A program made the position numbers and the translations under genes. From Cristatella mucedo (taxonomy: Eukaryota; Bryozoa; Phylactolaemata; Cristatellidae), in assembly GCA_009760855.2 (NCBI GenBank), contig WPIO01000084.1, positions 1,019,001 through 1,083,000 on the forward strand: 64,000 bases of DNA. The letters are read 5' to 3'. How positions within the stretch are numbered: position 1 is the first letter of the stretch; each line of letters begins with the position of its first letter. The notes below the pieces were generated by a model. That model made no database searches. It was not told where the DNA came from and worked only from the letters and a program-made list of their open reading frames with translations. This document shows, one piece after another, positions 26,191-35,400 of this stretch.

Positions 26191-27126
26191 GTGTGTATAT
26201 ATGTACCAGTATGTGGCGTGAACTGTACTCCCTACAAACACCAACGATCCTTAGAAGAATTTCTCTGCAAAGTTGTGCCTCCTACATGAAAAAACACATG
26301 CACGAGTAATAGCTGATGAGCGTACATTTCTTTTAATTGTATTTGGTTGCATTGCGATTACATTAGATTGCTACATACATGGTGTGACTTTAGTGTCTAT
26401 AAGGTAAATAAATATCCGTGTCGCATGCTGCTGGGTGATGGTACATTTTGTATGAAAGAATGCCGAAATATAGCTTAGCCTAGCAATTTTTATTCTTAAT
26501 CAGTCCGAATGGTTCATGCTCCAATTCCAGATTGTCGTGATGTTTTGTGGTTACTGTATGCGGTGTTGAAGCTGGTGAAGCAGTGTCAGTACTACATTTT
26601 GGCGAAATGGACTCTGGGCCAGATGTGCTGGGTGTGGATGTGCTAAAACCTGTTGTGCGAAACATTTCGCCCGTAGCTTGATAGAAAAATAATGGGCAAT
26701 GTCAAACCCTTGATTCTCCGGGTCTTTAAGCAACTAGTTAGATGTGAAAGCAGCTTGAAACACCGAAAGGCGGACACCATATTGGCAAAATCCTCATGAC
26801 TGCTGCGTGAAGCCATAGGAATAAATGAATGAATAGCGGCTCTAATAAAAAAATGGAGATTTTAGCCCATCGCATAATTTATTTTTATTTTTACATGCTT
26901 CGTCAAAAGTTGAATTAATTTAACAATCGAATTCGATTTTCTTATCAGGATGATTGAATCTAAACAGCTGGCGACGACTCCAAAAAGTGCAAAAGAGTTA
27001 ACTTTCCAAAGTTTGTTCGTACCGGAAACGAAAGATTTTCGTCGACGGGGCCGAAACGACCCTGCCAGGATTTCTCTGGATAACCAATGGGAATCAGCAA
27101 TTAACGCGATTACCAATCATAGGTAA
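10447..27126 (+). CDS. FMN: FMN-type formin, actin nucleator (12 exons, whole-gene entry)
   Basis: Formins nucleate and processively elongate unbranched actin filaments in the cytoplasm; the FH1 proline run feeds profilin-actin to the dimeric FH2 ring. Joining exons 10447-11785, 12960-13020, 13204-13381, 14100-14187, 15285-15346, 18688-18767, 19671-19873, 20866-20939, 23262-23454, 24081-24216, 24390-24527 and 26949-27126 gives 2730 nt in one open frame (909 residues plus stop), with matching phase at every junction. Seen in order: a short coiled coil, an Ala-rich stretch, a proline run (FH1), the FH2 lasso ([10 protein letters not shown]), the FH2 core with [43 protein letters not shown] and KLKDVKS, a coiled tail and a basic C-terminus. 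The FH2 is about 404 residues, the normal length. The motifs fit the FMN1/FMN2/cappuccino group better than DIAPH, DAAM or FHOD (family knowledge). The 5' end is uncertain: a further N-terminal exon may lie at 1556-1812 or outside the window. Confidence 0.93.
12085..12160 (+). mobile_element. L2-type 3' tail
   Basis: tgtgcctagaaagatattgg, gttctccgagggcgctataa and attattattat. Lies in the formin intron 11786-12959. Confidence 0.75.
12960..13020 (+). CDS. FMN: Formin exon: FH2 lasso start
   Basis: A 61-nt exon, too short for a standard ORF list. It encodes [19 protein letters not shown] after joining in phase 1, and exits in phase 2. MKxLFWxRI is the start of the FH2 lasso, in which the Trp packs on the partner FH2 subunit (family knowledge). 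Acceptor aaaagcag|C, donor AT|GTATGT. Confidence 0.9.
13204..13381 (+). CDS. FMN: Formin exon: FH2 lasso-to-linker
   Basis: A 178-nt exon; acceptor ttttttcctcag, donor CAG|GTATGC. It encodes [23 protein letters not shown] and a Ser/Lys-rich segment. The pattern W-x(4)-EP, then an acidic stretch and LFSK, is typical of FH2 domains just after the lasso. It enters in phase 2 and exits in phase 0. Confidence 0.92.
13877..13925. repeat. (ACGC)n-rich short repeat
   Basis: Imperfect acgc/acgcatgc repeats in the formin intron 13382-14099. Confidence 0.85.
14100..14187 (+). CDS. FMN: Formin exon: FH2 knob
   Basis: An 88-nt exon encoding [17 protein letters not shown] and [12 protein letters not shown](R)SQ-x(2)-GIL-x(8)-D is one of the best conserved FH2 segments. 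Acceptor ctgctatag, donor CAAG|GTGATG; phase 0 to 1. Confidence 0.93.
15285..15346 (+). CDS. FMN: Formin exon: FH2 knob, short
   Basis: A 62-nt exon encoding [20 protein letters not shown] plus N. It matches the FH2 region where FMN proteins have a conserved L-x-ALYxN. Acceptor tatttttgcag, donor AAC|GTATGT; phase 1 to 0. Confidence 0.9.
15770..17662 (+). mobile_element. Old L2-clade non-LTR retrotransposon, 5' truncated, many stops
   Basis: The longest L2-like copy, in the formin intron 15347-18687. Broken frames give [12 protein letters not shown]-like sequence, a finger region, [26 protein letters not shown] (RT catalytic YADD), then [19 protein letters not shown] and RTKL-type 3' pieces, ending in the family's 3' hairpin (tagattaagttccctgagggtgct). 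Numerous stops and frameshifts mark it as dead. Confidence 0.85.
17877..18383 (+). mobile_element. Tigger/pogo-like MITE, 507 bp
   Basis: Terminal inverted repeats CAGTCGTCCCACG... and ...CGAGGGACGACTG, flanked by TA on both sides (17875-17876 and 18384-18385), the duplication expected for Tc1/mariner/pogo elements. The CCTCGTTTATTGCGG end resembles Tigger ends. No transposase frame. Non-autonomous copy in the formin intron 15347-18687. Confidence 0.75.
18688..18767 (+). CDS. FMN: Formin exon: FH2 core
   Basis: An 80-nt exon encoding [19 protein letters not shown] and PLDKPEQ. LDKPEQF is diagnostic for FMN-group FH2 domains (other groups have L-x-x-AEQF). Acceptor ttccattgcag, donor CA|GTAAGC; phase 0 to 2. 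The intron before it (15347-18687) contains a degenerate L2 and a MITE. Confidence 0.92.
19671..19873 (+). CDS. FMN: Formin exon: FH2 core with GNYMN motif
   Basis: A 203-nt exon encoding [38 protein letters not shown] and [14 protein letters not shown]. The GNYMN motif contacts actin in FH2 domains. Acceptor ctgcgcgacag, donor GGAG|GTGAAT; phase 2 to 1. Confidence 0.95.
20866..20939 (+). CDS. FMN: Formin exon: FH2 post-GNYMN, followed by a GC donor
   Basis: A 74-nt exon encoding [19 protein letters not shown] and KDVKSK. This is the strongly conserved RGQA-x-GF-x-L-x-x-L-x-KL-x-D segment. The exon must end at 20939, because the next exon continues in phase 0 with [14 protein letters not shown]. 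The donor is AAG|GCAAGT, a GC rather than a GT donor but otherwise perfect consensus. Confidence 0.92.
21213..21310. repeat. Tandem repeat, about 35-bp unit, 2.6 copies
   Basis: Units of gtatgtgggggcgtgagtaa plus aataataatttata, repeated with single-base changes. Confidence 0.85.
21390..21512 (-). mobile_element. Family A SINE, decayed
   Basis: agtcttagcggctatcag, cagtcgaacccacgacccga, gtgccttacctctacgctaa. Old copy in a formin intron. Confidence 0.55.
21840..22112 (+). mobile_element. L2-type 3' end
   Basis: tctggaactcacttccgccc (RT end), cctaggaagagattcagttc, tctgagggcgctttatcaag, ttattatt. In the formin intron 20940-23261. Confidence 0.75.
22290..22370 (+). mobile_element. L2-type 3' tail
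   Basis: aagcacctgcgtagagattt, agttctcttaggtcactata, then (ATT)n. Confidence 0.65.
22560..22990 (-). mobile_element. L2-like RT fragment, antisense, divergent
   Basis: Reverse-strand similarity to the L2 C-terminal RT region (helix with QLRRL-type residues, tgcagctgccgaattacacca...). It is more diverged than the other copies and sits in the long formin intron 20940-23261. Confidence 0.65.
23262..23454 (+). CDS. FMN: Formin exon: FH2 C-terminal helices
   Basis: A 193-nt exon encoding [19 protein letters not shown], an acidic insert, then [20 protein letters not shown] and a coiled segment. LP-x-P-x-D-x-x-x-A-x-QV-x-FED is typical of FMN1/FMN2. Acceptor cttacctgcag, donor GGAG|GTGAGA; phase 0 to 1. 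Confidence 0.93.
24081..24216 (+). CDS. FMN: Formin exon: FH2 post region
   Basis: A 136-nt exon encoding [39 protein letters not shown] and CSTK. It corresponds to the C-terminal FH2 helix in which formins have L-x-P-x-x-x-x-M-x-x-F-x-x-x-A. Acceptor cttttgaag, donor AA|GTAAGT; phase 1 to 2. Confidence 0.88.
24390..24527 (+). CDS. FMN: Formin exon: end of FH2
   Basis: A 138-nt exon encoding [20 protein letters not shown], then [20 protein letters not shown] and QLARD. F-x-F/W-x-x-F-x-x-D-F-x-x-x-W-K-x-E is the normal end of the FMN FH2. Donor AA|GTAAGC leaves phase 2. Two downstream exons (26949 and 27599) are both phase-compatible. Confidence 0.92.
25003..25215 (+). mobile_element. tRNA-derived SINE of another family
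   Basis: ggtggccacgcggaaagtat (box A-like), ggttgctggtttgaatcctg (box B) and an unrelated body (ggcgaaaccgc-like, gtgcagcgaaacaccgctgc). A single copy in this window, so family status is inferred from the promoter boxes only. Confidence 0.5.
25347..25386. repeat. (TA)n microsatellite
   Basis: Pure TA run of about 40 bases in the last formin intron. Confidence 0.95.
25635..25790 (+). mobile_element. Decayed copy of the (TACAT)n-tailed family
   Basis: tgctacctcaatgctacttc, then tactacgcgaggtgaaaaat and ttcgctatataaaactcacc correspond in order to the 3' UTR at 2455-2620. Confidence 0.55.
25842..25887. repeat. (AT)n microsatellite
   Basis: AT run in the last formin intron. Confidence 0.95.
26109..26205. 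repeat. (TA)n microsatellite with GTATA interruptions
   Basis: About 97 bases of TA with three tgtata breaks. Self-complementary. Confidence 0.95.
26949..27126 (+). CDS. FMN: Formin terminal exon, basic C-terminal tail
   Basis: A 178-nt exon after acceptor ttttcttatcag, ending in TAA at 27124-27126. It encodes [20 protein letters not shown], then a basic stretch [20 protein letters not shown] and a short tail. FMN-group formins carry a basic C-terminal Spire-interaction (FSI) peptide after FH2. The cluster here is in the right place and basic, but I cannot prove equivalence. A poly(A) signal candidate (AATAAA) lies at 27528-27533. Confidence 0.75.
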
Positions 27127-27598
27127 ATAGCCACTAACAGTGAATGCTATCTTATTGCTCTCGTGTATCATTAACGCAATTTGACTTTCTCATTTATCTC
27201 TTTCCAAGCAGCAGACTGTGAATCAACTGTTTCTAAAAGACGCACGCGTCATGATGCATTCCTCTGTTAAGTAGATCTGTGTAGGCATTGAAGGATGATG
27301 CAAAGAAGAGCACCTTTGCACAATCCACGGGCTTTATGGGGCTCTGGAGCTCTTCTGGAAATAATTCAGCTACCTGGCACTAGAACTTTGCACGCGGTAG
27401 CAGACTTTGCTGAATAATAATGCAATTGCAGAAGTGTTACTGCTATTTTGAACTTCTCTAAAAGTTGCTGCCCATAGATTGCAGCTCATTGCGACGAAGT
27501 AAGTATGTGCAAAATACACGAAATTGTAATAAAGTTTTAACTAAGCAAGGTGGGTTTCTTCGCTTTGAAAGTTACTCTTGCATTTTCTTGCTTTCCAG

Positions 27599-27737
27599 CA
27601 TGTCTATAGAACAGATATACGACTGGTTTGACGACCTACTCTTAGTCAATGGCTGGCAACATTCATCGGCACCGCAGTATATATTTTGCTTAGAGAGGGA
27701 TGACTGGGTGGCAAATATGAATCCCCATGGGATGTAA
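27599..27737 (+). CDS. Candidate alternative last exon of the formin
   Basis: A strong acceptor (gcattttcttgctttccag) is followed by a 139-nt open frame reading NMSIEQIYDWFDDLLLVNG, WQHSSAPQYIFCLERDDWV and ANMNPHGM, then a TAA that overlaps a canonical AATAAA (27736-27741). It enters in phase 2, the phase left open by the exon ending at 24527. The peptide is acidic and Trp-rich, unlike the basic tail from 26949. It could instead be the last exon of another gene or a chance frame. Confidence 0.35.
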
Positions 27738-27741
27738 TAAA
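27736..27741 (+). terminator. Poly(A) signal AATAAA overlapping a stop codon
   Basis: AATAAA overlaps the TAA that closes the candidate alternative last exon. It supports a transcript end here, though AATAAA is common by chance in AT-rich DNA. Confidence 0.35.
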
Positions 27742-27917
27742 GCAAGGTTTGGCAGGGTGCATTTTTCATGAAGTTACATTCGTAGTTTCGATCGACATTA
27801 ACATTTTTTCAGAAAACTGCCCAGTTGCAGTGGCCTTTTAAGTCAATGCGTATGCTATAGCTCCTGCCAGCCGCCGATGAATCTAGGGCTGCAATATTCC
27901 TAAATCTGAATTGCCCT

Positions 27918-27920
<3 letters not shown>

Positions 27921-28009
<89 letters not shown>

Positions 28010-28042
28010 AGATATATATATACATATATATATATATATATG
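27921..28042. repeat. (TA)n microsatellite, about 120 bp
   Basis: Long TA run with a few TACATA and TGTATA interruptions, between the formin and the coiled-coil gene. Confidence 0.95.
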
Positions 28043-28429
28043 TAAAGAGTCAATAACTTGCAAAGTAAGAAGTTTACTTGTTTTTCAGACACTGCTGAAG
28101 GCCGTCAAACCTAATTAGCCCAGTGCTTACACCAATCGCATTAAGTCACTGGGGCACACTGGGACAGCTGCAGGCTGGACTTTGGAAGCCCTTCGTTTCT
28201 TTCCTTACTTTTCAAATAGACCTTCTGCTCTATCAGCTAAGTACCTATAATTGTTCGCTAATTCGTCATCTTTTGCTCACCGTCTCATTTTAGGCAACGT
28301 TGCAATGTTTTCATTGCTTCTGAACATAAGTGTGTAATGCACCCTTCCAAACCTCTAACCGTACGTAGCTCTTCCTGCCACATGCAAGCCACCTTGATAT
28401 CAATTGCTTCACCTGTCTCAAACTTCTTG

Positions 28430-28690
28430 ATAATAATAATAATGTATTTATTATAACACCATCAGACAACTTCATCTCTTTCTAGGTACTGCACATTTGC
28501 AGAAAATTTAGCGTTATCACATGGTTAGTGGTTGCATGCTCAATGACAACAAGGATAACATGGTTAGAGGTCACATGCACAAGGTCAGCTTGCAAATATG
28601 GTTAGTGGCAGCATATACAGTGCCAGCACGCACAAGCATAGACAAGACAAATCACAGACCCAATAAATTATCATAAATAATTATGATTAT
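28430..28690 (-). mobile_element. L2-type 3' end, antisense
   Basis: (AAT)n, caacttcatctctttctagg, acatggttagtggttgcatg, acatgcacaaggtcagc. Confidence 0.8.
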
Positions 28691-28886
28691 TATCTGGCCT
28701 AGTGGTAGACCCAGGTCATCGTCATTAGTAGTATCAATGCCGGCAGTTTTTTTCTTACACGCCAGTGTCTGTATTTCATCTGATAGCAGTCAGTGCGGCT
28801 TAGCAAAATGCAGGCAATACTGAGCGAAAATTATCACTGACCTCACCGCTTTCATCATGTAATTTCTTTAAACAGTAAATGTAGGT

Positions 28887-28892
28887 TTTATT
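28887..28892 (-). terminator. Poly(A) signal AATAAA of the coiled-coil gene
   Basis: AATAAA on the minus strand, 21 bases after the TGA at 28914. Its position supports a transcript end here. Confidence 0.5.
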
Positions 28893-28913
28893 CAGAAGGT
28901 CTTGACTATTTTT

Positions 28914-29433
28914 TCATGAGAGCTCAAGGTATCTGCTTTTTCTTCTAAGTGAATAGATCTGTTGTTGAGGCAATGTAAAGTATACAGTATAGCTGACTAA
29001 ACAGCCTACTTTCGTTCTGCTCTGCTGCCACAGCCACTGGGCTTCAAGGGCACTCCCGTCTTCTAAAAGAGATGCCACTATACGTTGCTTTTTGATCTCA
29101 ACAATTGAATCATGAGGGGTCAGAAAACTATCTGGATAAGCAGACAATAATACAGGTTCTGCTAGCATCAGCCTAGTAGCTACTGTATCCTAAGCCTGCA
29201 CCAGCAGTAAGGCTACCAGCTTCTCGTGATCATTTGCATCCAGAGACTCTCGTTGCAGCGACCCATATTTCTTCAGCTCAGTAGGGAATATAATATGCCG
29301 CTTTGCTTTAGACTTCGAACTAAGATTAATGCATGAGTGAGACTTTGCCACACCTCCAACAGAAGGCTGGTTATAGTAACTGAGGCATGCTGATTTTCGC
29401 AGTGCATTTGCCCGTCCCCCGTCCATTTCTGAT
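28914..29433 (-). CDS. Coiled-coil gene last exon, with an in-frame TAG
   Basis: Acceptor ggacgagtttcag is followed by a frame reading RSEMDGGRANALRKSACLSY, ..., KRHIIFPTELKKYGSLQRES and NDHEKLVALLLVQA, then TAG (29192-29190). The same frame runs on for 91 sense codons (DTVATRLMLAEPVLLSAYPD, HDSIVEIKKQRIVASLLEDG, SLRRKSRYLELS) to TGA at 28914. A donor-like AAA|GTAGGC is at 29010. Either the TAG is the true stop with a roughly 300-nt 3' UTR, or it interrupts a longer ancestral frame. Confidence 0.6.
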
Positions 29434-32400
29434 CTGAAACTCGTCCGTTTCATCTTTTGATCAGCTCATCTCAAGTGGTCTTATAAAAAATTCCTTTTGT
29501 GGTCGCATAATTTTCAGATATGCGAAACGTGAGTCGCTCACAGTCTTGAAGCGACAGACAAAAAAGCTAACCTATAGGGCTGCAGCCGAAGAGTTCTTTC
29601 TGTCAGCTGCATGAAATCTCAAAGAAATCTTGAAGCTTCCTATCGAACGGTGTATTTAAGAGTCCTCACGTGACATCTTACATAGACCGCCTGAAATTGA
29701 CTGACGGACAAGTAGTTCAACTAACCGCTGCTCTGAGGAAAGCATCTACCACTACACTGCACAGCTTGTTCATGCAACTACCGGAAGGCAATAGCTTGCT
29801 TGAGTGCTTCCTGCTGCTGTTTCTCAAGCCGGCGAAGTAAAGCTTGATTTCTTTTCTGAAACGTAAAAGTAAGATCTTAGCTTGAACCTGCGATTGCAAG
29901 TATTTTAACATAACCATGGTAATCATTAAACGAAGAAATCCATCTACATAAAAAATTAGTTTGGAAATCTGACTAGTAATGCACTCATTTGAGCAAAAAT
30001 GGCCAATCTCGCCAAGCTTATTTTCCCATAAGCAAGAGTACAAGTAAAAACACCAATGATTCTGGTCGACAATAACATGCCGAATGATGTGAATACTTTT
30101 CTTGGATAACTGTAATGTTCGAGTTCAACTTATAGGAAGTAAACTCGTGCAGCCCCTCATTTGGACTCACCTCTAGTAAAAGGACCAGTAAGCAGAAGGC
30201 AAAAACTGTTCACTAAATCAAATTCAAGCTTTACAGATGAACTATGACGATAGAGGCAGAAATGATGCAGATATTATAATTAAATTCTCGGATATGAGGA
30301 AGAAGTACAAAATGGGAGAGACTACACAAAGTACTGGAAATTAATTTGCGAGTGGACTGGATGCTATTAAAGGCGGTCAAAGTTGCTCTGGGTTGCACTT
30401 CTTCTTGCGGTTCCACAGCCAGAATTGCAGCCCTGTATCTTCTTGGTGGTGACTAGACGTGGACATGTAACCATCATGTCTCCGAGAAAGTGTGGAAATA
30501 GCTCGAGACGCGCGAAGCAGCAGGTTAGTAAGGGAGAGCATTTTCAAAGACGCTAGACACTCGAAACTTCCGGTGTGTAATCGGTGGCTTAGGACTAACA
30601 TCTCAGACAAACAACGCAACTAAAGTGAAAGGATTTTGAATTAGTAGCCAATCAGCGGATAAAGTAAATAATAATAATAATAATAATAATAAGCTTAGCG
30701 CCATCAGAAAACTGAATCACTTTCTAGGCACCTTGCAGATGCTGTAAAGAATCATGACCAAATGACTAGTAGTTACATTTGCAATGCCATCAAGCATAGC
30801 ATTGTTAGATGTGACATGCACAGGATTAAAATGTAGATATAGTTAATAGCAGCAGGCGCAGTGTCGGCAAGCATAGGCAAACAAATACACATGCATACCG
30901 CTTGGAGAATTTAATCTTTTTTTTTAGGTGTTTTACATATACTGTAAAGGAAGCATGACCTTATTGTTGGTGGTAACATGCAGTGTCAAAATGCATAATA
31001 TGATTAGTGGTAACACGCACAGCACCTAAGTAGTGACACTGGATGATCCCAAAGAGAGTTGTCTAAATCTGTACCAAGGTAAATCAGCATTGCTGCTCGA
31101 GCCTTTTGGAAGTACTTTAGTGCAGTCCGTGACTCGCAAAGCACAAGCATTTGCTGCCAACAGTCTTAAATTGGAAGAAAACGAGCTAGCTAGCTCGTCT
31201 CCCTGCTAGCAGCTGCTAAGGGCATAGCTGGAGGCAGATGCTGCAAAAGCAGTTCAGTTCAGGTGTGATGTGAATGTGAGTGAAGTCACGCTGCCTTGAA
31301 AGCAACTTCGAGCAAGCACTTGGGTTAGTACTCGGCCATTCGACCACAAAAAAACAACGATAACAGCTGTGACGGGTAGTGCGATTACTTGATTTAAATA
31401 TCAATCGGAACTAGACTCTCGGGATAAAGATGAAGGCAGCAGATGTATCGTACAATAGGGCAAACAGGATCTCGCCTAGAGGGCTGACCAGAACTGACCA
31501 ATTCACAACCTTTCGTTAATCTAACGAGCACACCAGCAGTGATGAGCATGCACTGCTATGTACTCATTAGCTTGGTTTAGGATTGCATTATTTTGGAGTC
31601 TCTTGCGACCTCATTGACATGCCGAGCAATCGTGCTAACCATGCCAGCTCGGTGCCCTACATAAGGCGCTCATGTTACATGCAATGTGCATACAGGCAAA
31701 TATTCGGATCCCAAACCAGACTGCTAACTAAACGGCGTAATGAGGGCAGCAAGTGACCATCAAACAGGCCCAGGCTAGGGCACCTGCGTTTGACCGATCA
31801 GATCAGCTTGATACTGGCTAGCTTCAAAGGAGACTATCGCCTTTATTTAAAAAAATCTATTCGAGCAACTTTCGAGGGCTAGCACCCTGTATAAGGTTAC
31901 TTGGTCGAACCCAGGTAGGACCAGCTTCAGTTTCGCTGATGTGATGCAGTTTTAGTCCACGCCTGAGCTCGGCAGTCTCAATGGCTGCTTCAAGCATGCA
32001 GGTGGCTCATGCATCGTCCAAAGAAATAAGCAGCACCAATTGATTCACTAATGTTATAGCCATGTTAAAATCATGCGGGGGGGGGGAGGGGGTGTGTGCA
32101 CAAAAGTGACAGTTTTGAACAACTCAGCTCTTATGCAAAAGAAATGTTCAAGCTAAATTCGCTTAGCATGCTCGGTAAGCAAACTGTACTTACCGCTAAG
32201 ATGCATATTTCCTTTCGTATTTTATGCAGAGTCGTCATCTCACCTTCGCTCTAAAAAGTACAAAAACAGGTATGAAGTCGAAGGAGCAATGAAACTGGTA
32301 GATACTTAGGAGGAGAAAGTGTATCCCTCCCTCCGAGTGACCTTACCAATGACTTTAACTGTACTCTAAAGAACTGCTGAAGATAACTAATAATAATAAT

Positions 32401-35400
32401 AAAACACTTGATAAAGCGCCCTCAGAGAACTCAATCTCTTTCTAAGCGCTTTATATTTGCTACAAAGGACATGAGATCGAATGGTGAGTGGTCGTTGCTT
32501 GATAAACAACATGAATAACATGGTTAGGGGTGACATGCACAGGGTCAGCATGTAAGTGTGGTTAGTGGCAGCATGCAACAGTGTCAGCAAGCATAAGCAC
32601 ATAAAGGACGAATCACAGGACTAACAATCAGAGCAGACCAATCGACACCACTTGCAGGCATATGAAGTACAAAACTTTATTCGTTTGACGATGGGCCATG
32701 AACGAAAGGCTTATTTACAAACCGACACATGCCATTAAACGAGGTGCGACTATGCTGCAGGAACTGTCCAGATGCACAGCTGCAATGCAGGGGCCGTTTG
32801 CAATGATTGGTGAGGCTTGCGTATTAAAAATATTCTGTAAAACTTGAGAGTTAAGCATATGAAGAGGTTGATGGAATATATCGCCCTCAAAGGTCTGGTG
32901 GAAGGAGAGGTTCTGGGCTGCCCCAATCAAGATTATAGGCGTTCAAGCCTCCATTTTGCCACTACAGTACTTCACTAGGAGGCCCAAAGCCGTTTCTGCT
33001 GGCTACCACGCTTTCAGGGAGAGTTTACCAGACGTACGCAGCCGTTCGAAAGGCTAGGCTGCTACGACGCTCTCGGAACCGAGAAGAAAAACTTCATTTG
33101 TAGAGCACCCTAAAAGAACTCAATATCTATCTAGGCGCTTTACATGGTAGCAGTAAGGCGATCCTATTGATAAGTTTCGGACCAGTTGCAGTGACTACCT
33201 TTTGAATAGCTAGCCATTTCTTGACTAACCAGATCCGCCAGCTGCATTTATATCGAAGAATTTTTATTTTGCATGCACTGAGTTCCTTTTCGCTACTCTT
33301 TGTAATTTGTAGCATCCTGATCCACGGCACTAGGGGGTTTGCCGATTTGCTTTTCAATTTTCCTCGTAAGTCACGAATCTTATAAGCCGTCTCAGCAAAT
33401 AGTGCTTCCAGCCATTGAACTGATTACGTGTAGGAGGCTCTATAGACTGAGCTGAGGGCGTTTGGGATCGTGGTGCTCTCTTTAAATGCCAGCCTTATCC
33501 TGCATCTATCTAGAATGGCTCTGTACGAGTCAGGTGATATGAGCATTTTATCAATTGCCTCATTGGCAAGTTTTCTTATTAAGTTAGTTCCTTTTCCCTA
33601 CCTAATGAAACAGTGCCCAGGCTCCCATTTCTGGTATTTTCTAGGTTACAGATATCATATATTTCTCTATGGAAGCATCCATTTTCTTGGATGCTTTAAT
33701 GAGGTTCTTTGCAAATTGTCTTGCCTGCTGCACACTTGATGCACTCTGCCTGGTGTGATCTCTGCTGCAGATCAGAAGACGACTAGAAAGAAAGATTCAA
33801 TGCCAAAGATAGGTTCACTCTAATTCCACGCCTAAATGTGTCAGTGAGCTGCAATATTTGTCTAGTCCATGAGCTCCAATATTCTAAGCTTTCTCATCGA
33901 TAAATGCAGTCGAGACAGTCTGTTCTCCTACACTGTTGGCCCCTTAAGCTCACTGATAGAACTGTAGCTATAGGTGCACATTCCAAAAATGCATATGGAA
34001 GAACTACAAGCTCGTTGTCCATCTGCACACACATCTCAATAAACGTTGCTCGCCTAATGAAATAAGCAACGATATTTCTGAGGTGATCAAACGGCCAATA
34101 ACTATATGTTATGTTTCGCATACTTGCCATAATCTATTTCCTCGAGTGTTGATTATTCCTGGCATAAACCAACACCAGACAATGCTGTGGGAGTGCACTC
34201 ACTTGCAAAGCTTGAATGAACTAATAGGTAGCACAAACAGCTCAATCAAGGTGGGGCCAGTAGGCCCTGTATCAGCAAATTTAAAGTGCCTGGAAAGAGG
34301 TAAAGTGCTTATAAAGAGATTAAGTTCTCTGAGGGCGCTATATCAAATGTATTGTTATTATACATATTCAAGACATTACATGCGATGGTTTTAGCTAGGC
34401 TGTAAAAATTGATTTCGTACTCGATAATCTAACATCTTTAATAGTTCTATATCTAAGGCTCTCACTTGCAGAGCTATAGAAAAATAGTCTCTGCGAGATA
34501 ATTCACACCAAGTGGCTGGTTATTGCCTCTACGTCAGTAGGAAGCAAAACATTCTAGCTCATCGATCTACCGCAGTAAAAAAAAAGATACACCGGGACCT
34601 CTAGCCAGACGTGAAAGGCCAGTGCTGATTGTCCACTCATCAGCCATAGACCGTGGCTAGTGACACTTTAGCCCGATTGACTGTAATCCTCATCGCCTCC
34701 ATCAGGCCACAAGCTTGATAGAACCGGTTATTCTGGACAACCATTGCCTGTCTGGCTGTGCAAAGTAGAGACTGCAGAAGCATAAAAACAGCACCAGCCG
34801 ATAGTATTAGCAAGCGGCAGCCTTTAAAGGTACAGATGTACCATACAAATCGAAATGTTCATGCTTCAGCATTTGAATTACATTTTGATTGAGTAGGTCA
34901 ATTTTTTTAAGCAGCTTCTCTTGCCGACTCTTCAATGATTTAATACGCTCTGTCGTTAGAGATGTGGGTGCAGTGGAATCAAGTACTCCCGTAGTGTTAC
35001 CGAAGTTGCTCTTAAAGGACTGCACTGCAATAACAAAAATAAGGCTTCGAAGCAGAACCACAAGGACAACCTGTATTGACAGACTGAACCATAAGCCTGG
35101 CGAACAAAGCGCTGAGACACGCTCAGGGATATCATATGAAAAGCTGAGCAAGAATGGCGTGGCTTGTCACACAGGTAAGTTGAACCCCAGATCTCCAAAC
35201 TGCACAGGCTAAAGTCTTACGAGCTCACCTATTACCACAGCATCACCATAAACTTGTAGTCAACCCACAACCCACTGGCATGATTAGTGCAAGAAACTGA
35301 AACACAATAGCTTACATGTGCATTTTAACTCTGCAACTTCCTGCTCAAGGATACGAAGTTTATTTCTCGGATGCTGAGGCTCCTTGTATGCCTTTGAATG

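Noticed and set aside
29190-29192. A variant nuclear code with TAG as sense
   Set aside because: No animal nuclear code of this kind is known, and one TAG in one weakly supported exon is not evidence for it.
30377-30619. 80-codon minus-strand ORF with a mitochondrial-presequence-like MLSLTNLLLRASRAIS
   Set aside because: It ends without a recognisable domain, and no phase-compatible join to the coiled-coil exons could be shown.
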